This document shows, in pieces, positions 1 through 17,864 of a stretch of DNA of 64,000 bases (positions are counted from its first letter, which is position 1; each line of letters starts with the position of its first letter). Source of the stretch: Akebia trifoliata (taxonomy: Eukaryota; Streptophyta; Magnoliopsida; Ranunculales; Lardizabalaceae); assembly GCA_017979445.1 (NCBI GenBank), contig CM030714.1, positions 40,330,326 to 40,394,325 on the forward strand. Reading direction: 5' to 3'. The notes below the pieces were generated by a model that was given only the letters and a program-made list of their open reading frames with translations, was not told where the DNA came from and did no database searches. A program made the position numbers and the translations under genes.

Positions 1-2195
1 AGAACCAACACCAATTTTTCAGATATCTCATGCTCAGCTGAAGAAAAGACACTTGTAATTGGTCTTGCAGCAGATTCTGGGTGTGGGAAGAGCACTTTCA
101 TGAGGAGATTGACAAGTGTATTTGGTGGTGCAGCAGAGCCACCCAAGGGTGGCAATCCAGATTCCAACACTTTGATCAGTGACACAACTACTGTGATTTG
201 TTTGGATGATTATCACTCACTTGATAGGACAGGAAGGAAAGAGAAGGGAGTGACTGCACTTGATCCAAGAGCCAACGATTTTGATCTCATGTATGAGCAA
301 GTCAAGGCTATCAAGGAAGGAATTGCAGTTGAGAAGCCTATATATAACCATGTTAGTGGTCTCTTAGATCCTCCTGAACTTATCAAACCTCCCAAGATTT
401 TAGTCATTGAAGGATTGCATCCAATGTAAGTTTTCTTGATTCAAGCAGAAAGTTATGTTCATTTTTTTATTATTTTTTTCTTTTATTTTTATGATAAATT
501 TAATGTTTTTTTCTCTCTTTTTATAATTGGTGGAATTTTAAAAGAGATGGTTGAATAGAGAATTTTGCTGTTGGGAGTAAAGTCTTAGCCTTAGATTTAC
601 ATCCCATGTTGTTCTTTTTTGTTAATGACAGTGTTCTAGATATTTTTGATGATTCATGTTTGACAAGACAAATAGAACAAAAATCTTTTATTTATAATGA
701 GTGCAGCAATCTCCCCCCCCCCCTTTTTTTTTTTTCAATCTGTGGAAACCGACACGACGAACAGTTTTGAGGCACTTGAATTAGCAGAAAACATGGTTTT
801 AGATAAAATTGTATAGGCCATCAGCGATGATGACAGAGATGACTTTGGTATAACGATATGTCATCAAAATCAGGGGTGGGATTACATTAGGATATAATTT
901 GCTCTCTAATCATACCAACTTAAAAATCCATACCGTCAAAGCTCATATTTCACATATCTGGGTAAAGTTGATGAATCGTCAATTTTATTTTTTCCTAAAT
1001 CTCAGGTTTGATTCTCGCGTAAGGGACCTCCTCGACTTCAGCATCTACTTAGACATCAGCAATGAAGTAAAATTTGCTTGGAAAATTCAGGCAAGAGATC
1101 CAGTGTCCACATTATGAATTTTTTTTTGCATATAGGGTCGTATTTGCCATTGTCTTCGCTCTGATCATGTTTCAAGTGCTGCAGAGGGACATGGCGGAAC
1201 GTGGACACAGTCTTGAAAGTATTAAAGCTAGTATCGAAGCTCGAAAGCCTGACTTTGATGCTTACATTGGTAAGTACATAGTTGAAGTTCTTTTATTACT
1301 CATTGCTTAGCTCTTCTAATTCTCCATTTCGCGCTTCTGTCATGCAGACCCACAAAAGCAATATGCAGATGCAGTGATTGAAGTCCTGCCTACCGAACTC
1401 ATTCCCGACGACAATGAGGGAAAGGTTTTGAGGGTTAAGTTGGTGATGAAAGAAGGGGTGAAGTATTTCAGCCCAGTTTACCTGTTCGACGAGGGTTCCA
1501 CCATTTCATGGATACCATGTGGGAGGAAACTGACGTGCTCATATCCTGGCATAAAATTCGCCTATGGCCCCGACGCTTATTATGACCATGAGGTAATTGT
1601 TTTGAGTTTCTGAAATTTAAATTCTGTCATCTTCTAGACATCAATTAATTCGCTTGAATTAAAGCTCAAGATAAAATTGAGTTTCTTGTTAGTCCGACAG
1701 ATAAATAGGCCAAGTTAAGTGAACTCGATTGATTTACAAGTCGAAGAAAGCTGAGTTTATGCACAATGGTTATTTTAGAGAGCTTCTATTGCCACACCAA
1801 CTTTTACTCATGCCACCTCAAGATGTGTGTTAATTCTTTGGTGATTTAGCTATGAATTGGGGTGGCCTTAGCAAAAGTTGGCGTGGCAATAGAATCTATC
1901 TTATTTTAATGATCTCTTAATATATTATGATATTTTTGCTCAGGTGTCTGTGTTGGAGATGGATGGGCAATTTGATAGATTAGATGAGCTTATATATGTG
2001 GAGAGTCATCTGAGCAACATCTCCACTAAGTTCTACGGTGAAATTACGCAGCAAATGTTAAAGCATGCCGACTTCCCTGGCAGTAACAACGGGACAGGTC
2101 TCTTCCAAACCATAGTTGGATTGAAGATACGAGACCTGTATGAGCAGACTATTGCGAGCAGGGCCGCAGCTCCATTGGAAGCAGCTAAAGCCTAA
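1..2195 (+). CDS. PRK: Phosphoribulokinase, chloroplastic, 5'-partial
   Basis: Calvin-cycle enzyme of the chloroplast stroma that phosphorylates ribulose 5-phosphate with ATP to ribulose 1,5-bisphosphate. Exons in the window: 1-425, 1006-1090, 1185-1269, 1348-1592 and 1944-2195, together 363 codons plus TAA in one frame. The P-loop GCGKST is at residues 27-32 of the fragment. The two thioredoxin-regulated cysteines of the plant enzyme are present (fragment residues 28 and 67, 39 apart as in spinach Cys16/Cys55), as is the C-terminal pair in CGRKLTC. This predicts light/redox control and binding to GAPDH/CP12. The reading frame is open to base 1, where the end of the transit peptide appears; the start codon is outside. 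Intron 1091-1184 has a GC donor instead of GT. Intron 4 carries a small palindromic MITE. Identification by recall of the plant PRK sequence is very secure. Confidence 0.97.
1777..1901. repeat. Small palindromic MITE, family G, copy 1 (PRK intron 4)
   Basis: The ends are inverted repeats: the left end reads AGAGAGCTTCTATTGCCAC and the right end is its near-complement, followed inward by ACCAACTTTT on both sides. It is flanked on both sides by TATTTT, a possible short target duplication. The same unit recurs at 11027, 19280, 25200, 31799 and 41861. No coding capacity. Confidence 0.75.
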
Positions 2196-3618
2196 TAATG
2201 AACTTGGCAATCACCTCTATCACCATTCCCTTCAGTTTTTTTCACCGTCTCCATTGAGTGTATGTTTCTCACGACCACTCTATATGTATTTTACGTTGTA
2301 ATTCTGTGGAGATTTGTAATCTATCTAGTCTAGAAGAACAAGAGAGAGATTAAATGCAGTTAATAATATTTATAAAAAAACATTTATTGAAGAAGTGTTG
2401 TTGGAACACCTTTGGATCAGTTGTCTTCCATCACCATTTCTGTCTTCATGAGCAAAGATCATAACCACCTTTGATGTCATTCTATTTTTGCTCTGTTTGT
2501 TTCTAGTGTCTGTTTTGATGTTTTGGATGCTTGTATGTGATGTTGTGGAATTTTATAGTAGGGATGATTTAAGGTGCTTATCTTATACTCTGTATATGCA
2601 ACCATAGTCACCAATTCGGAGTACGGATTTAAAACAAGAAGGGAAAACTTCGAAAAATAATGAAGAAAAAGGAGAGGATAACATGTTCCCACACATAATT
2701 ATATACTTTATGATGATAAAAAAAAAGTCTAACCATCAATATATCATTTGAGCAAAATAATACACTATTCGGGAAAAAAAAAACTATAACATCAACACTT
2801 GTCATCAAATCCTCTACATTAAACAATGAACTAAAGCACAAACAACCATAAGGCCGCCATAGAAATTAATTAGAGACTGCAAAAAATGGGTTATTTTTGT
2901 CTTCATTTTTTTTTAAAAGAATGTGTTTAAAACATTAAAACATGTTTTCTTTTAAAGACGAGGTTTTTTTTTTTTTTTTTTTTAATCATTAGAGGTACGA
3001 AAAGCATTTTAAACGATACTTTTTCCACACACACAAAAAAAAATGGAATTTTTTGTTACTACATATGCAACCTATAAATAATGTGAGCATGCACATGCTG
3101 TGCAGTTCGTGTTGGAGATATTTTACCCAACTGGTCTGACATTGCAATATATGCATTTTTTTACACAAAATATGTTCTCCGATACCACCTGTTGAAGCAC
3201 TCCCATCAAAGAAAATATGAAGATATAAGAGTTGTTGATCATTAAACCATTGGAGGGATTCATTGATAGTGAATAATGAGAAAAAATAACGTTCAAAAAA
3301 ATGGGGAGAAAAAAAAGTAAGAAATATGCGATCTTTACCGCCATCCTAACATTGGACACAAGTATAATAGTTAACTGCTTCACTAGCAGTGGCACCCACT
3401 GGTAGAAAAAATGCTGAAAGTAGTAATAGTAGCAAAGATTGCACCATAGATGGCATTACCAGAATGGGTATATATTACTATTTCAGCAGCAGCAGCAGCG
3501 CCACCAATTTACCAGCACAGAGTGCACACATTGGAAAAAAAAAAAAGTACCGACCATGACTCCCGCAACTCAGTTATTGAACTTGCCTCCATTGCAAACA
3601 AGTAGAACTCAAAACCTC
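2196..3618. other. PRK/CCT convergent spacer with both 3' UTRs
   Basis: The genes on either side converge here. Bases 2196 to about 2380 look like the PRK 3' UTR, with T-rich tract and AATAAT-type signals near 2363. The rest is AT-rich low-complexity DNA with long T runs (about 2964-2984). I see no gene in it. The start of the CCT 3' UTR lies between about 3400 and 3618. Confidence 0.6.
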
Positions 3619-10607
<6,989 letters not shown>

Positions 10608-10800
10608 GTTGAATCTCCACTGTCTGATCTGGTTTTGTTCCTCAGATCGGATGAGATACTAGGTTTTTTAATGGAGTTCAATTCGATCGAAATAGAGAGA
10701 GAAAGAGAGATTTGTGGCGGAGCAGAGGAGACAAGAAACTGAAAAACGAACCTCTCGCTTCGGACTTAAATAGAAGGAGACGTGGGGTCTTGATCTTGTA
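10608..10800 (-). promoter_or_regulatory. CCT promoter and CT-rich 5' leader
   Basis: Read on the minus strand, a TATA-like CTATTTAAG lies at about 10765-10773, some 160 bp before the ATG. Between them is a leader rich in CTCTCT and free of long repeats. A CCCACGTC (ACGT core) lies just upstream near 10780. The positions fit a core promoter; the transcription start is not known. Confidence 0.5.
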
Positions 10801-11026
10801 CTCTTCGGAGTTGAATTTCAACTTGCAATCCAACTTTAATTGTAATTTCTATTAACACGTGTACTTGATTTGAAACCACCATGATGGGGATAGTTATTGA
10901 TTTGTTGCTATTGGATTCTATCTCGTATTCAGGTTTCAGCATAGGAAAGTGGACTGGACAGATAGTTGAATTTGAGTCAAACAAAACTGTGTATAACTTA
11001 AGGTTTGGAGTTTACGGCTTAAATTC

Positions 11027-11114
11027 AGAGAGTTGATGTTGCCGCACCAACTTTTATTAATGCCTCACCAATTCCTTGAAAAAAATTGCATACAATTGGT
11101 GTGGCGATAGTAAC
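11027..11114. repeat. Family G MITE, copy 2
   Basis: Inverted ends AGAGAGTTGATGTTGCCGCACCAAC and GGTGTGGCGATAGTAAC, shorter than copy 1. The hAT-like element that follows has inserted into its right terminus: the last bases (ATAGTAAC, 11107-11114) form that element's target duplication. Confidence 0.7.
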
Positions 11115-12173
11115 TAGGGGTACAATTTGGTTCAGGTTAGAACAAAATCAGAATTGAACCAATCAAGATCGGTTCTATTATATAAGAACCAAAATCGAAT
11201 CGAATTATTTTAGAACCGAATCAACCCAAACCGATCTTAATTCAGTTTGGTTCGATTCGATTTCATGGGTTGGTCATAAATCGTAGTCGCAGAGAGAGAG
11301 AGTTGGTGGTAAGATCTGGCAGCAAGTCGCAGAGAAGAGTCGGTGGCAGTAGGTCACAGAGACAAGAGAGACGAGAGAGGGGCATTGGCAGCCGCTGGTA
11401 ACGGGTCGCGCAGAGAAAGAGATAGCGAGAGAGAGAGAGATAAACCTATTGTCGGTTGCAACCGCAGGTCGTTGCCACAAGTCGCAGCCGCAGAGAGAGA
11501 GAGAGTCGGTGGCAAGATCTGGCAGCAAGTCGCATAGAAGAGTCGGTGGCAGTAGGTCACAGAGACAAGAGAGACGAGAGAGTGGCACTGACAGTCGTTG
11601 GTAGCGGGTCGAGCAGAGAAAGAGAGAGAGAGAGAGAGATAAACCTGTCGTCGATTGCAATCGCAGGTCGCTGCCACAAGTCGCAGTCACAGAGAGAGAG
11701 AGAGATCGATGGCAAGATCTGGCAGCAAGTCGTAGAGAATAGTCGGTAGCAGTAGGTCACAGAGACGAGAGAGTGGCACTGGCAACCACTGGTAGCGGGT
11801 CGCGCAGAGAGAGAGGGAGATAAACCTGTCGTCGATTGCAAGATCTGAGAGCAAGTCACAGAGAAGAACTAGTGGCAACAAGTCACAGAGACGAGAGAGA
11901 GAGAGTGGCACTGGCAGCTACTAGTAGTGTGTCATGCAGAGAGAGAGATACAGGTTAAGTTTTATAAAAAAATTAAAAATCGAATATAAATATAATATTT
12001 TATTTTAAATATTATTAATTCGATTTTCGATTTTTTATATTACTTAAATGGAGAATCTAATCAAATTCATCGATTCTTTATTTTTTAAATCCGAAATCGA
12101 ATTGATACCAATCCAAATTTCACGATTTGATTTAATTTGATTCTCGATTTGAACCGAATTAAGTTGCACCCTA
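11115..12173. mobile_element. hAT-like non-autonomous element with internal minisatellite
   Basis: Ends TAGGGGTACAATTTGGTTC and (inverse) GAATTAAGTTGCACCCTA. Flanking 8-bp duplication ATAGTAAC (11107-11114) / ATAGTATC (12174-12181), 7 of 8 matching, as expected for hAT transposition. The arms are rich in GGTTCGATTC-type words and AT-rich; the centre is a GC-richer tandem array. No transposase. Confidence 0.85.
11279..11950. repeat. Complex minisatellite, GA-rich, about 170-190-bp unit
   Basis: At least three diverged units repeat the order: GCAAGATCTGGCAGCAAGTCGCAGAGAAGAGTCGGTGGCAGTAGGTCACAGAGAC (described in pieces: GATCTGGCAGCAAGTC, then GTGGCAGTAGGTCACAGAG), then GTGGCACTGGCAGCC and GTAGCGGGTCG, then (AG)n and GATAAACCTGTCGTCG. 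Long open frames run through it on both strands only because stop codons are rare in this composition; they are not genes. It sits in the middle of the hAT-like element. Confidence 0.85.
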
Positions 12174-12181
12174 ATAGTATC

Positions 12182-12900
12182 CTTCTAAATTTATTAGGCT
12201 TACTACCGGACGTAGAGAATACTAACTATTAAATAAGTAAGCCAGGCTTTCTGAAAGAGTGTGCCACGTGGAGGGAGGAGAGCGGAACCCAGATCCCGGA
12301 ATACAGTTTCCCGTACGCGGACGCGTTCTATTTGTTTCAACACGTCACTCGCTTCGCTCTCCATTTGGCAAGCTTCAGCCTCATTAGAATAAAATAATGA
12401 ATAATGATTTTCCTGACTCCCCACGTGGCATATTCAAAATATTCTCTTGATGTGACATGTGTTAGAATCATACATTTTTTTCTCGCGATACATAATTGAT
12501 GAATGATGATTTTGGAATTTTTTTTTTTTTTTTTTTTCTGTAGTGTTCATCCAATAGTTGGCACCTCTCCACCACCAACTCCAACCACACAAACCAATCC
12601 ACTAGGATTGTCAATGGATTGGACATACAGCCCATTCCAATGTGATAACTTCGGGTCTTGGTCGATAATTTGGATTCTAATAAGGTTTCAATTTGATATC
12701 TTATTGGATCGAATTTGGATCAATCACATCTCGATATGATAAGGACTTGATCGGATAAAATACTAGAAAGTATATAAATTATATGCTATATTTATTAAAA
12801 TATGTGAAGTTTATATATAATCAAGTTTGGCCTGATTCAGACACGATCTGATTGTTATTGGATTGGGTTTGGACCTTAATAGTGAAGATAGTACCGAGGC
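12182..12900. other. Spacer, no supported gene
   Basis: Bases 12240-12440 are less AT-rich and include CCACGTGG at about 12264 and ACGCGGACGCG, and could be an old promoter-like or coding remnant, but no homology is recognisable. Bases 12590-12870 resemble a decayed element with ATTGGATTGGGTTTGGAC-type words. Confidence 0.35.
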
Positions 12901-12908
12901 CGCACAAA

Positions 12909-12919
12909 CACTATATATA

Positions 12920-12966
<47 letters not shown>

Positions 12967-12972
12967 ATATAT
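12909..12972. repeat. (AT)n microsatellite
   Basis: Nearly pure alternating TA with two ATTATA interruptions. Confidence 0.95.
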
Positions 12973-13109
12973 GAAGTATCAATTCATTTATCGTATTACA
13001 TTACTTTACCATGCACGCATCTCCTTGCAAAGAGAAATTTTATCATTCGATCGTATCCGCATTTGTTTTGTCCGTAATACACATATATGATATATCATGT
13101 TTGGATCAT

Positions 13110-13960
13110 ATTTAAATAAGGATTTTTGAATTGAAAGCCTCCCATGCATGATATGCTACAACACACAATAATAAACATAGAACTATAATTTTAAAGTGAG
13201 TTTCATATGACTCTTGCCTAGTTCTCATTTGAATAAGGAATTTTAAATTGAAAGCCTCCCATCCATGATATGCCACAACTAGGGGTGTCAATGGGTACCC
13301 ATTTATCTGGATCCGAATTGAAACCAAAATTGAAATTGAAAACCCTGATTCCTATTCCCTTTTTATTGAAACCGATTAGAGTCGATTCTAATATGGAACC
13401 AAACCAATAGGAGTCGGAACCATTAGGTTTTATCTGATGGGTACCTGGAACCAATTTATTTTTACATCGTACATGATTGAAGGTTTTCCTATGTTTTAAA
13501 ATTAACATATATTATATAAAATTCTTCAAATTTCATTTGAATTAAATATTGGATCTTAAAATGGGTCATTTCTTCTTAAATTTGTTACTTGTAAAAGAGA
13601 TGAATTTTAATTTTTGAAAATAAAAGTCATTAAATCATCTATTTAGTTGAATAAATTATTATTAAGTTGATACTTTGTAAATAATATGTTAAATTTTAAA
13701 AGGAATTTTTTTTATGATGATTCTAAAATATTTTTTCCCATTCGATTCTTGAGAACTGGAATCGACGGATACCCGTGATTTTTTACGATGTCGGTTCCAC
13801 TTATTTTAAAATCGAAACAAACAAGAATTAGAATCAAAAAAATATAGTGGTTATAATTATAATTTTCATAGGAACCGACTCATTGACACCCTTAGCTACA
13901 ACACATGATAATAAACATAGAACTATAATTTTAGAGTGGATTTCGCATGTCTCTCACTTG
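13110..13960 (+). repeat. Tandem duplication, second copy split by a hAT-like element
   Basis: A unit of about 120 bp beginning GAATTGAAAGCCTCCCATGC and running through CATAGAACTATAATTTTA is present twice: at about 13126-13230, and again at about 13240-13279 continued at 13895-13960. The second copy is interrupted exactly at GCTACAAC, where the element 13280-13894 inserted. The first copy is a paralogous empty site. Confidence 0.85.
13280..13894. mobile_element. hAT-like MITE with 8-bp target duplication
   Basis: Ends TAGGGGTGTCAATGGGTACC and, inverted, CATTGACACCCTTA. Flanked by GCCACAAC (13272-13279) and GCTACAAC (13895-13902). The undisturbed first copy of the host repeat reads GCTACAAC once. 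615 bp, no open frame. Confidence 0.9.
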
Positions 13961-14343
13961 ATTGCGAATGTAATTTATTATTCCAAGTAATGTTAAAATT
14001 ATTCATGAATCATGACAATATTTTGGTCAAGAGAAAAAAAAATTAAGAGGATCTTGATAAAATATTTCAATACATTTTATAAGAAAGTTTTACCAATAAT
14101 TCATTAATGCAATATTTTGCTCCAACCTTGAAGAAATAAGAAAGTTTTGCCAAAATATAATCCATTTCCTATCAAAATTGGCATGTTTGAGTCCAAAACA
14201 ACCACATTGAATAGTCCAAATTCGGATTTGAATTTAGCCCAATCCCAAGTGGTACAATCTTCATCTCCCTTTTTGATTATTCTTTTTGGCAGCAATAAAA
14301 TTTTCGAATCTAAAAAATATAATGAAGATAATATCCCTCTTTC

Positions 14344-14854
14344 TGTGATGCCCCAAGCACACGATAATACAATATTATTCGTTTTGGGCCAAAGTTTACA
14401 AGACTTTAAAACACGTTGTACTATTTAGGGTCTAGTTTGTTCTTATATATTAGGATATGAAGTTCTCATGTCTGATGGGGGACTGATTGCACTCTTTCCT
14501 GCCGATCCACTTTGCCACGTGACGACTCCATTTCGACCCCTTGGTCTCTACAACCCCTTCTACGTCAATTAGTGTGGTATCAACGATACCTTGACAATCT
14601 CCCCACTAAACAAGAAGAGTTACCATCAGTTATGATACCATTTGTAATGTCTCAAGTCCACAATAACACAATATTATTTTTTTGGGTCGAAGTCCGTACG
14701 ACTTTATAACACATTGTTTTATATATGGTCTAGTTTGTTCTTATAGACCATGATCTAAACGTTCTCTTGTTCGATGTGGGACTATTCATACTCCTCCTTA
14801 CCATTCTACCTTGTTGCGTGATTAATCCTCTTCGACCCTTTGATTTTCGTAACA
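14344..14854 (+). mobile_element. TRIM-like miniature LTR retrotransposon
   Basis: Two direct repeats of about 210 bp: 14344-14553 starting TGTGATGCCCCAAG and 14643-14854 starting TGTAATGTCTCAAG. Both continue through CAATATTATT..TTTTGGG(C/T)C and GGTCTAGTTTGTTCTTATA, and end near (T/A)ACA. Between them are only about 90 bp, with TGGTATCA at about 14575 (initiator-Met tRNA primer-binding-site core) and a purine run AAGAAGAG before the second repeat. There is no coding room, as expected for a TRIM. Confidence 0.75.
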
Positions 14855-14870
14855 CTTTTCACATTAAACA

Positions 14871-14998
14871 GGAGAACGTTTAGATCATAGTTTATAAGGA
14901 CAAACTAAACCCTGTATAATACAACATGTTTTAAAATTATACCAGTTTCAACCCAAAAAGGATAATATTGACTATTGTGGGCACGGGGCATTACACTT
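14871..14998 (-). mobile_element. Inverted partial LTR of the same TRIM family
   Basis: Read on the minus strand it begins TGTAATGCCCCGTGCCCACA and contains AGTTTGTCCTTATAAAC and GATCTAAACGTTCTCCTG, matching the neighbouring LTRs but in opposite orientation and truncated. Confidence 0.75.
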
Positions 14999-15217
14999 TT
15001 CATTTTGGAATATTTAGGTTATGATTTTTGCAATCTAAACAGTACACCTGAGAATCTCCACAAATTTGATGATGATGACGACAACATCAATTATAATCGA
15101 TGAAGATGAGTAGGATAGTTAGAGTGACAAAGATGATGAAATACCCTCTGATTTTAATGATGCTATTGGGATCCAAAGTATTAGACATAACAAGCCTCCA
15201 AAAAAGGTTGAGTTGAG

Positions 15218-15256
15218 GGAGAGAGAGTTGACAGATAGATAGATGGAGAGAGAGAG

Positions 15257-15325
<69 letters not shown>

Positions 15326-15345
15326 TAGATAGATAGAGAGATGAT
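15218..15345. repeat. Compound microsatellite (GATA/GA/AT)n
   Basis: GAGAGAG, then GATAGATAGATG, (AG)n, about 33 TA dinucleotides, then ATAGATAGATAGAGAG. The array is roughly palindromic overall. Confidence 0.95.
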
Positions 15346-15735
15346 CAAACGAATAGGGGTAAGGCATGTTTTCTTAGAGTCATAGGGGTTTAAGAAAAGA
15401 AGATGGTGGATGATTTCATGGAGTTGGTTTGTGAGGTTGGAGTTAGTGGGGAGAGCTCCCACCATTTGATGTACACTAAAAAAAAAAAACTTCCAAAATC
15501 ATCTTCCACCGTGAATGGTATTTAAGAGAGTGAAGGGTTGGTTTTATGAAGATTAGGTAGTTTTAGGCAGTTGGGTTTATGTTAGTGGGAAGTGTTCTCC
15601 ATTGTTGGATCTTCTCAATTCAATCGTAATCCATGAAATATGTTTACGGGGAGAGAGGATAAAGATGTATTTTGTATAACAGATGTATTAATTTTAAAAT
15701 GAGCTAGCCTTAATTCATCTACAATATTAAAAGAA
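15345..15735. other. Spacer, nothing recognised
   Basis: AT-rich unique-looking DNA without coding signal or clear repeat ends. Confidence 0.4.
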
Positions 15736-15739
15736 ATGA

Positions 15740-15901
15740 CAAAATAAACCGATTCCAATTAATTGGTACTCATCGGATAGAAGCTAATGGTTCCGCTACC
15801 TATCGTTTAGTTCTATTTCAGACCCAACTCTAATTGGTTCCAATAAAAAAGGAAGTAGAATTGGGATTTTCGATTAAATGGGTACCCATTAACACCCTTA
15901 T
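15740..15901. mobile_element. Truncated hAT-like MITE remnant
   Basis: Retains the right terminus GGGTACCCATTAACACCCTTA and inner words shared with the element at 13280 (CCGATTCCAATTAATTGG, CCCAACTCTAATTGG). The left end is missing. Confidence 0.6.
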
Positions 15902-16313
15902 TGACTTGTAAAATGGACGGCCATTAAATCCTCAAATTTAAAATTTAAATTCATCCCACTCTCATATAGATAAGTGGTCCTTTGTTCCATTTAATCCCAG
16001 CTCTAATAAATAGTAACAATAATATTTGACCTTTTAAGTATTGCAAATAATAATTTTTATTTATTTTTATCATTAAATAATGCATTTCAGATTGGTGAAG
16101 AACCTGATGACATGAACATGAACCTAAGCATTAAAGCGTGAAATCCAATTCTTGGGAATTATCCTCGAGATATACGACAGTCTTGAGATACATATTTAAT
16201 CTCAATGGATGGCTTATGTGTTTTAATGACAAGGATTTCATATATTTTTTTGACAAGAGCAATTTGATCCCAAGTCACTAAATTCTTATCAGATCAGAAA
16301 TATAGTCCTGAGT

Positions 16314-16747
16314 GCTGATAATTTGACTTAGGCACGTGGCAACAGATCAATTGACTTATCAGACGTGACATGCTCGGGATCTGTAGATATGCTCTCCTTG
16401 ATATATAGAATTACAGTTCTCCACAGGGGCGGATTTAGAGTGGGGGCTGTGGAGGCACTTGCCCCCACAAGAGTTTTCAAATTCTATGGATTAATGTACT
16501 ATTGTGACAGATTTTAGCGGCCGATAAAGAAATCTGCTATTATTACCCCCACAACTATTTTTTTCACTCTTAATTGTCCCACAAAATTTGTTCTACTCTT
16601 GGCTGCCCCTACATGAGCAAAATCCTGGCTCCCCATAAAAAGGTGAAGTTTTGTATTCCGAAGAGAGCAGATCTACAGTTTTCGAGCTGGTCACGTCAGG
16701 CAAGTCGATTGAGTATGTCACGTGCCTAAGTCAGATTATCACAACTC
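16314..16747. mobile_element. Palindromic element with CACGTG arms, split by a second MITE
   Basis: The left arm GCTGATAATTTGACTTAGGC..CACGTGGCAAC and right arm ..GTCACGTGCCTAAGTCAGATTATCAC are long inverted repeats, with inner matching GATCTGTAGATATGCTCTC / GAGAGCAGATCTACAG. A separate element (16433-16640) lies at the hairpin apex. Confidence 0.75.
16433..16640. mobile_element. MITE nested in the 16.3-16.7 kb palindrome
   Basis: Begins GGGGCGGATTTAGAGTGGGG and ends CAAAATCCTGGCTCCCC, imperfect inverted termini. It interrupts the hairpin whose arms continue on both sides. Superfamily not resolved. Confidence 0.55.
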
Positions 16748-16749
16748 AT

Positions 16750-17213
16750 TTTGAGTGAACATAAGATCATGACATAGTCTTCTTGCTAGAGTTGAAGCGA
16801 CAAACAATTATTTGAATGTCAATTTGTCACTCAATAAGCTCATTTTCACGTCGTCATTGGTTCTATCCTTAAAAAACTATGAATCAAATGCGGCACCAGT
16901 TGGGAAGGAAAGGAGGGGTGGGAAACAAAGATATGTTGTTTTGAAAGTTATGTGCTAAGCTGATGAACCAATGGCACGACACCATGTGTACTGAAAAAGT
17001 TATCAAAAATAAAGCACTTAAACTACTCCAAAATTTTCTCTTTAGTGACCTATGCTCCCTCTATAGCAAGAAGTGGGTAAGCAATATGAGCCATCCTTGA
17101 TCAAGTCATGTTGAAAAATAATTCAAATCAAATAGTTATAAATCATAGATCAATGAGGTAGTAAATAGTATAATAATTAGTGAGTGAAGGCAGATTTTAA
17201 ACCCAAGACGTGT
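16750..17213. other. Spacer, nothing recognised
   Basis: AT-rich DNA without coding or repeat signal that I can define. Confidence 0.4.
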
Positions 17214-17221
17214 GGTATCAA

Positions 17222-17864
17222 TAGGGCTGCAACTTGGACGCGTTGGCCCAAACTCAATCTGATAGATGGGTGAGCCTGGGCTGAGTTAAGCAGAAAATGA
17301 GTTGAGCCTGAGTTAAAATATCTCAATCCAACCTCAATTCAGGTTGAACTCAAGTTGAGAGTTCGAGCAACCCAACCCAACTCAACTTGAACCTGATGCT
17401 ACATACTAATACATAAATATTCTTATATTAGTTATAGATATTTTTTTATATAGTTTTTTTGTTCCATCTTATTATTATGGTTTGTGAACAATTGAATATT
17501 ATTAATATAGATTTTCCTTTATTATTATTTATCTAAATATGATCTTAATGATGGATTTGAAGGTTGTATGTGATTTTATTTACTAGTGATTTTCTTTTTG
17601 ATATTGTATATTTTTTAAATATAAAATTTATTTGCTAATAAATGTAGTTGGGGTTAATCAACAAACCCAACCTGGCCAAATCGCCAAAAATTACCTAATT
17701 TGGGCTAACCCAAGCTCAATTTGATTTTAGAAGATCAAGCTTGGGTTGGGTTTGGATTAGAGAGCTTTGGCCCGATGGTTGGGTTGAGTTGAGCTCAGGT
17801 TAAGGATTCTACTACTTGGGTTGAGTCTGGGTTTACCGTCCAACCTGCCCAGGTTGTAGCCCTA
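17222..17864. mobile_element. hAT-like MITE with perfect 8-bp target duplication
   Basis: Ends TAGGGCTGCAACTTGGACG and, inverted, GCCCAGGTTGTAGCCCTA. Perfect flanking duplication GGTATCAA at 17214-17221 and 17865-17872. Arms are full of GGGTTGGGTTTGG / CCAACCCAACTCAACTTG words; the middle is AT-rich. 643 bp, no transposase. Confidence 0.93.

Noticed and set aside
20..22. TTTTCAG near base 20 as a possible splice acceptor of PRK
   Set aside because: The frame is open through to base 1 and the upstream residues fit the end of a transit peptide; without upstream sequence an intron cannot be supported.
11274..11911. Several long frames on both strands rich in SLSLS or RERER
   Set aside because: They follow the AG-rich minisatellite; codon content reflects the repeat, with no domain or splice context.
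12203..12424. Minus-strand frame of 73 codons in a less AT-rich patch
   Set aside because: No recognisable family and no flanking splice or promoter signals that decide; could be chance.
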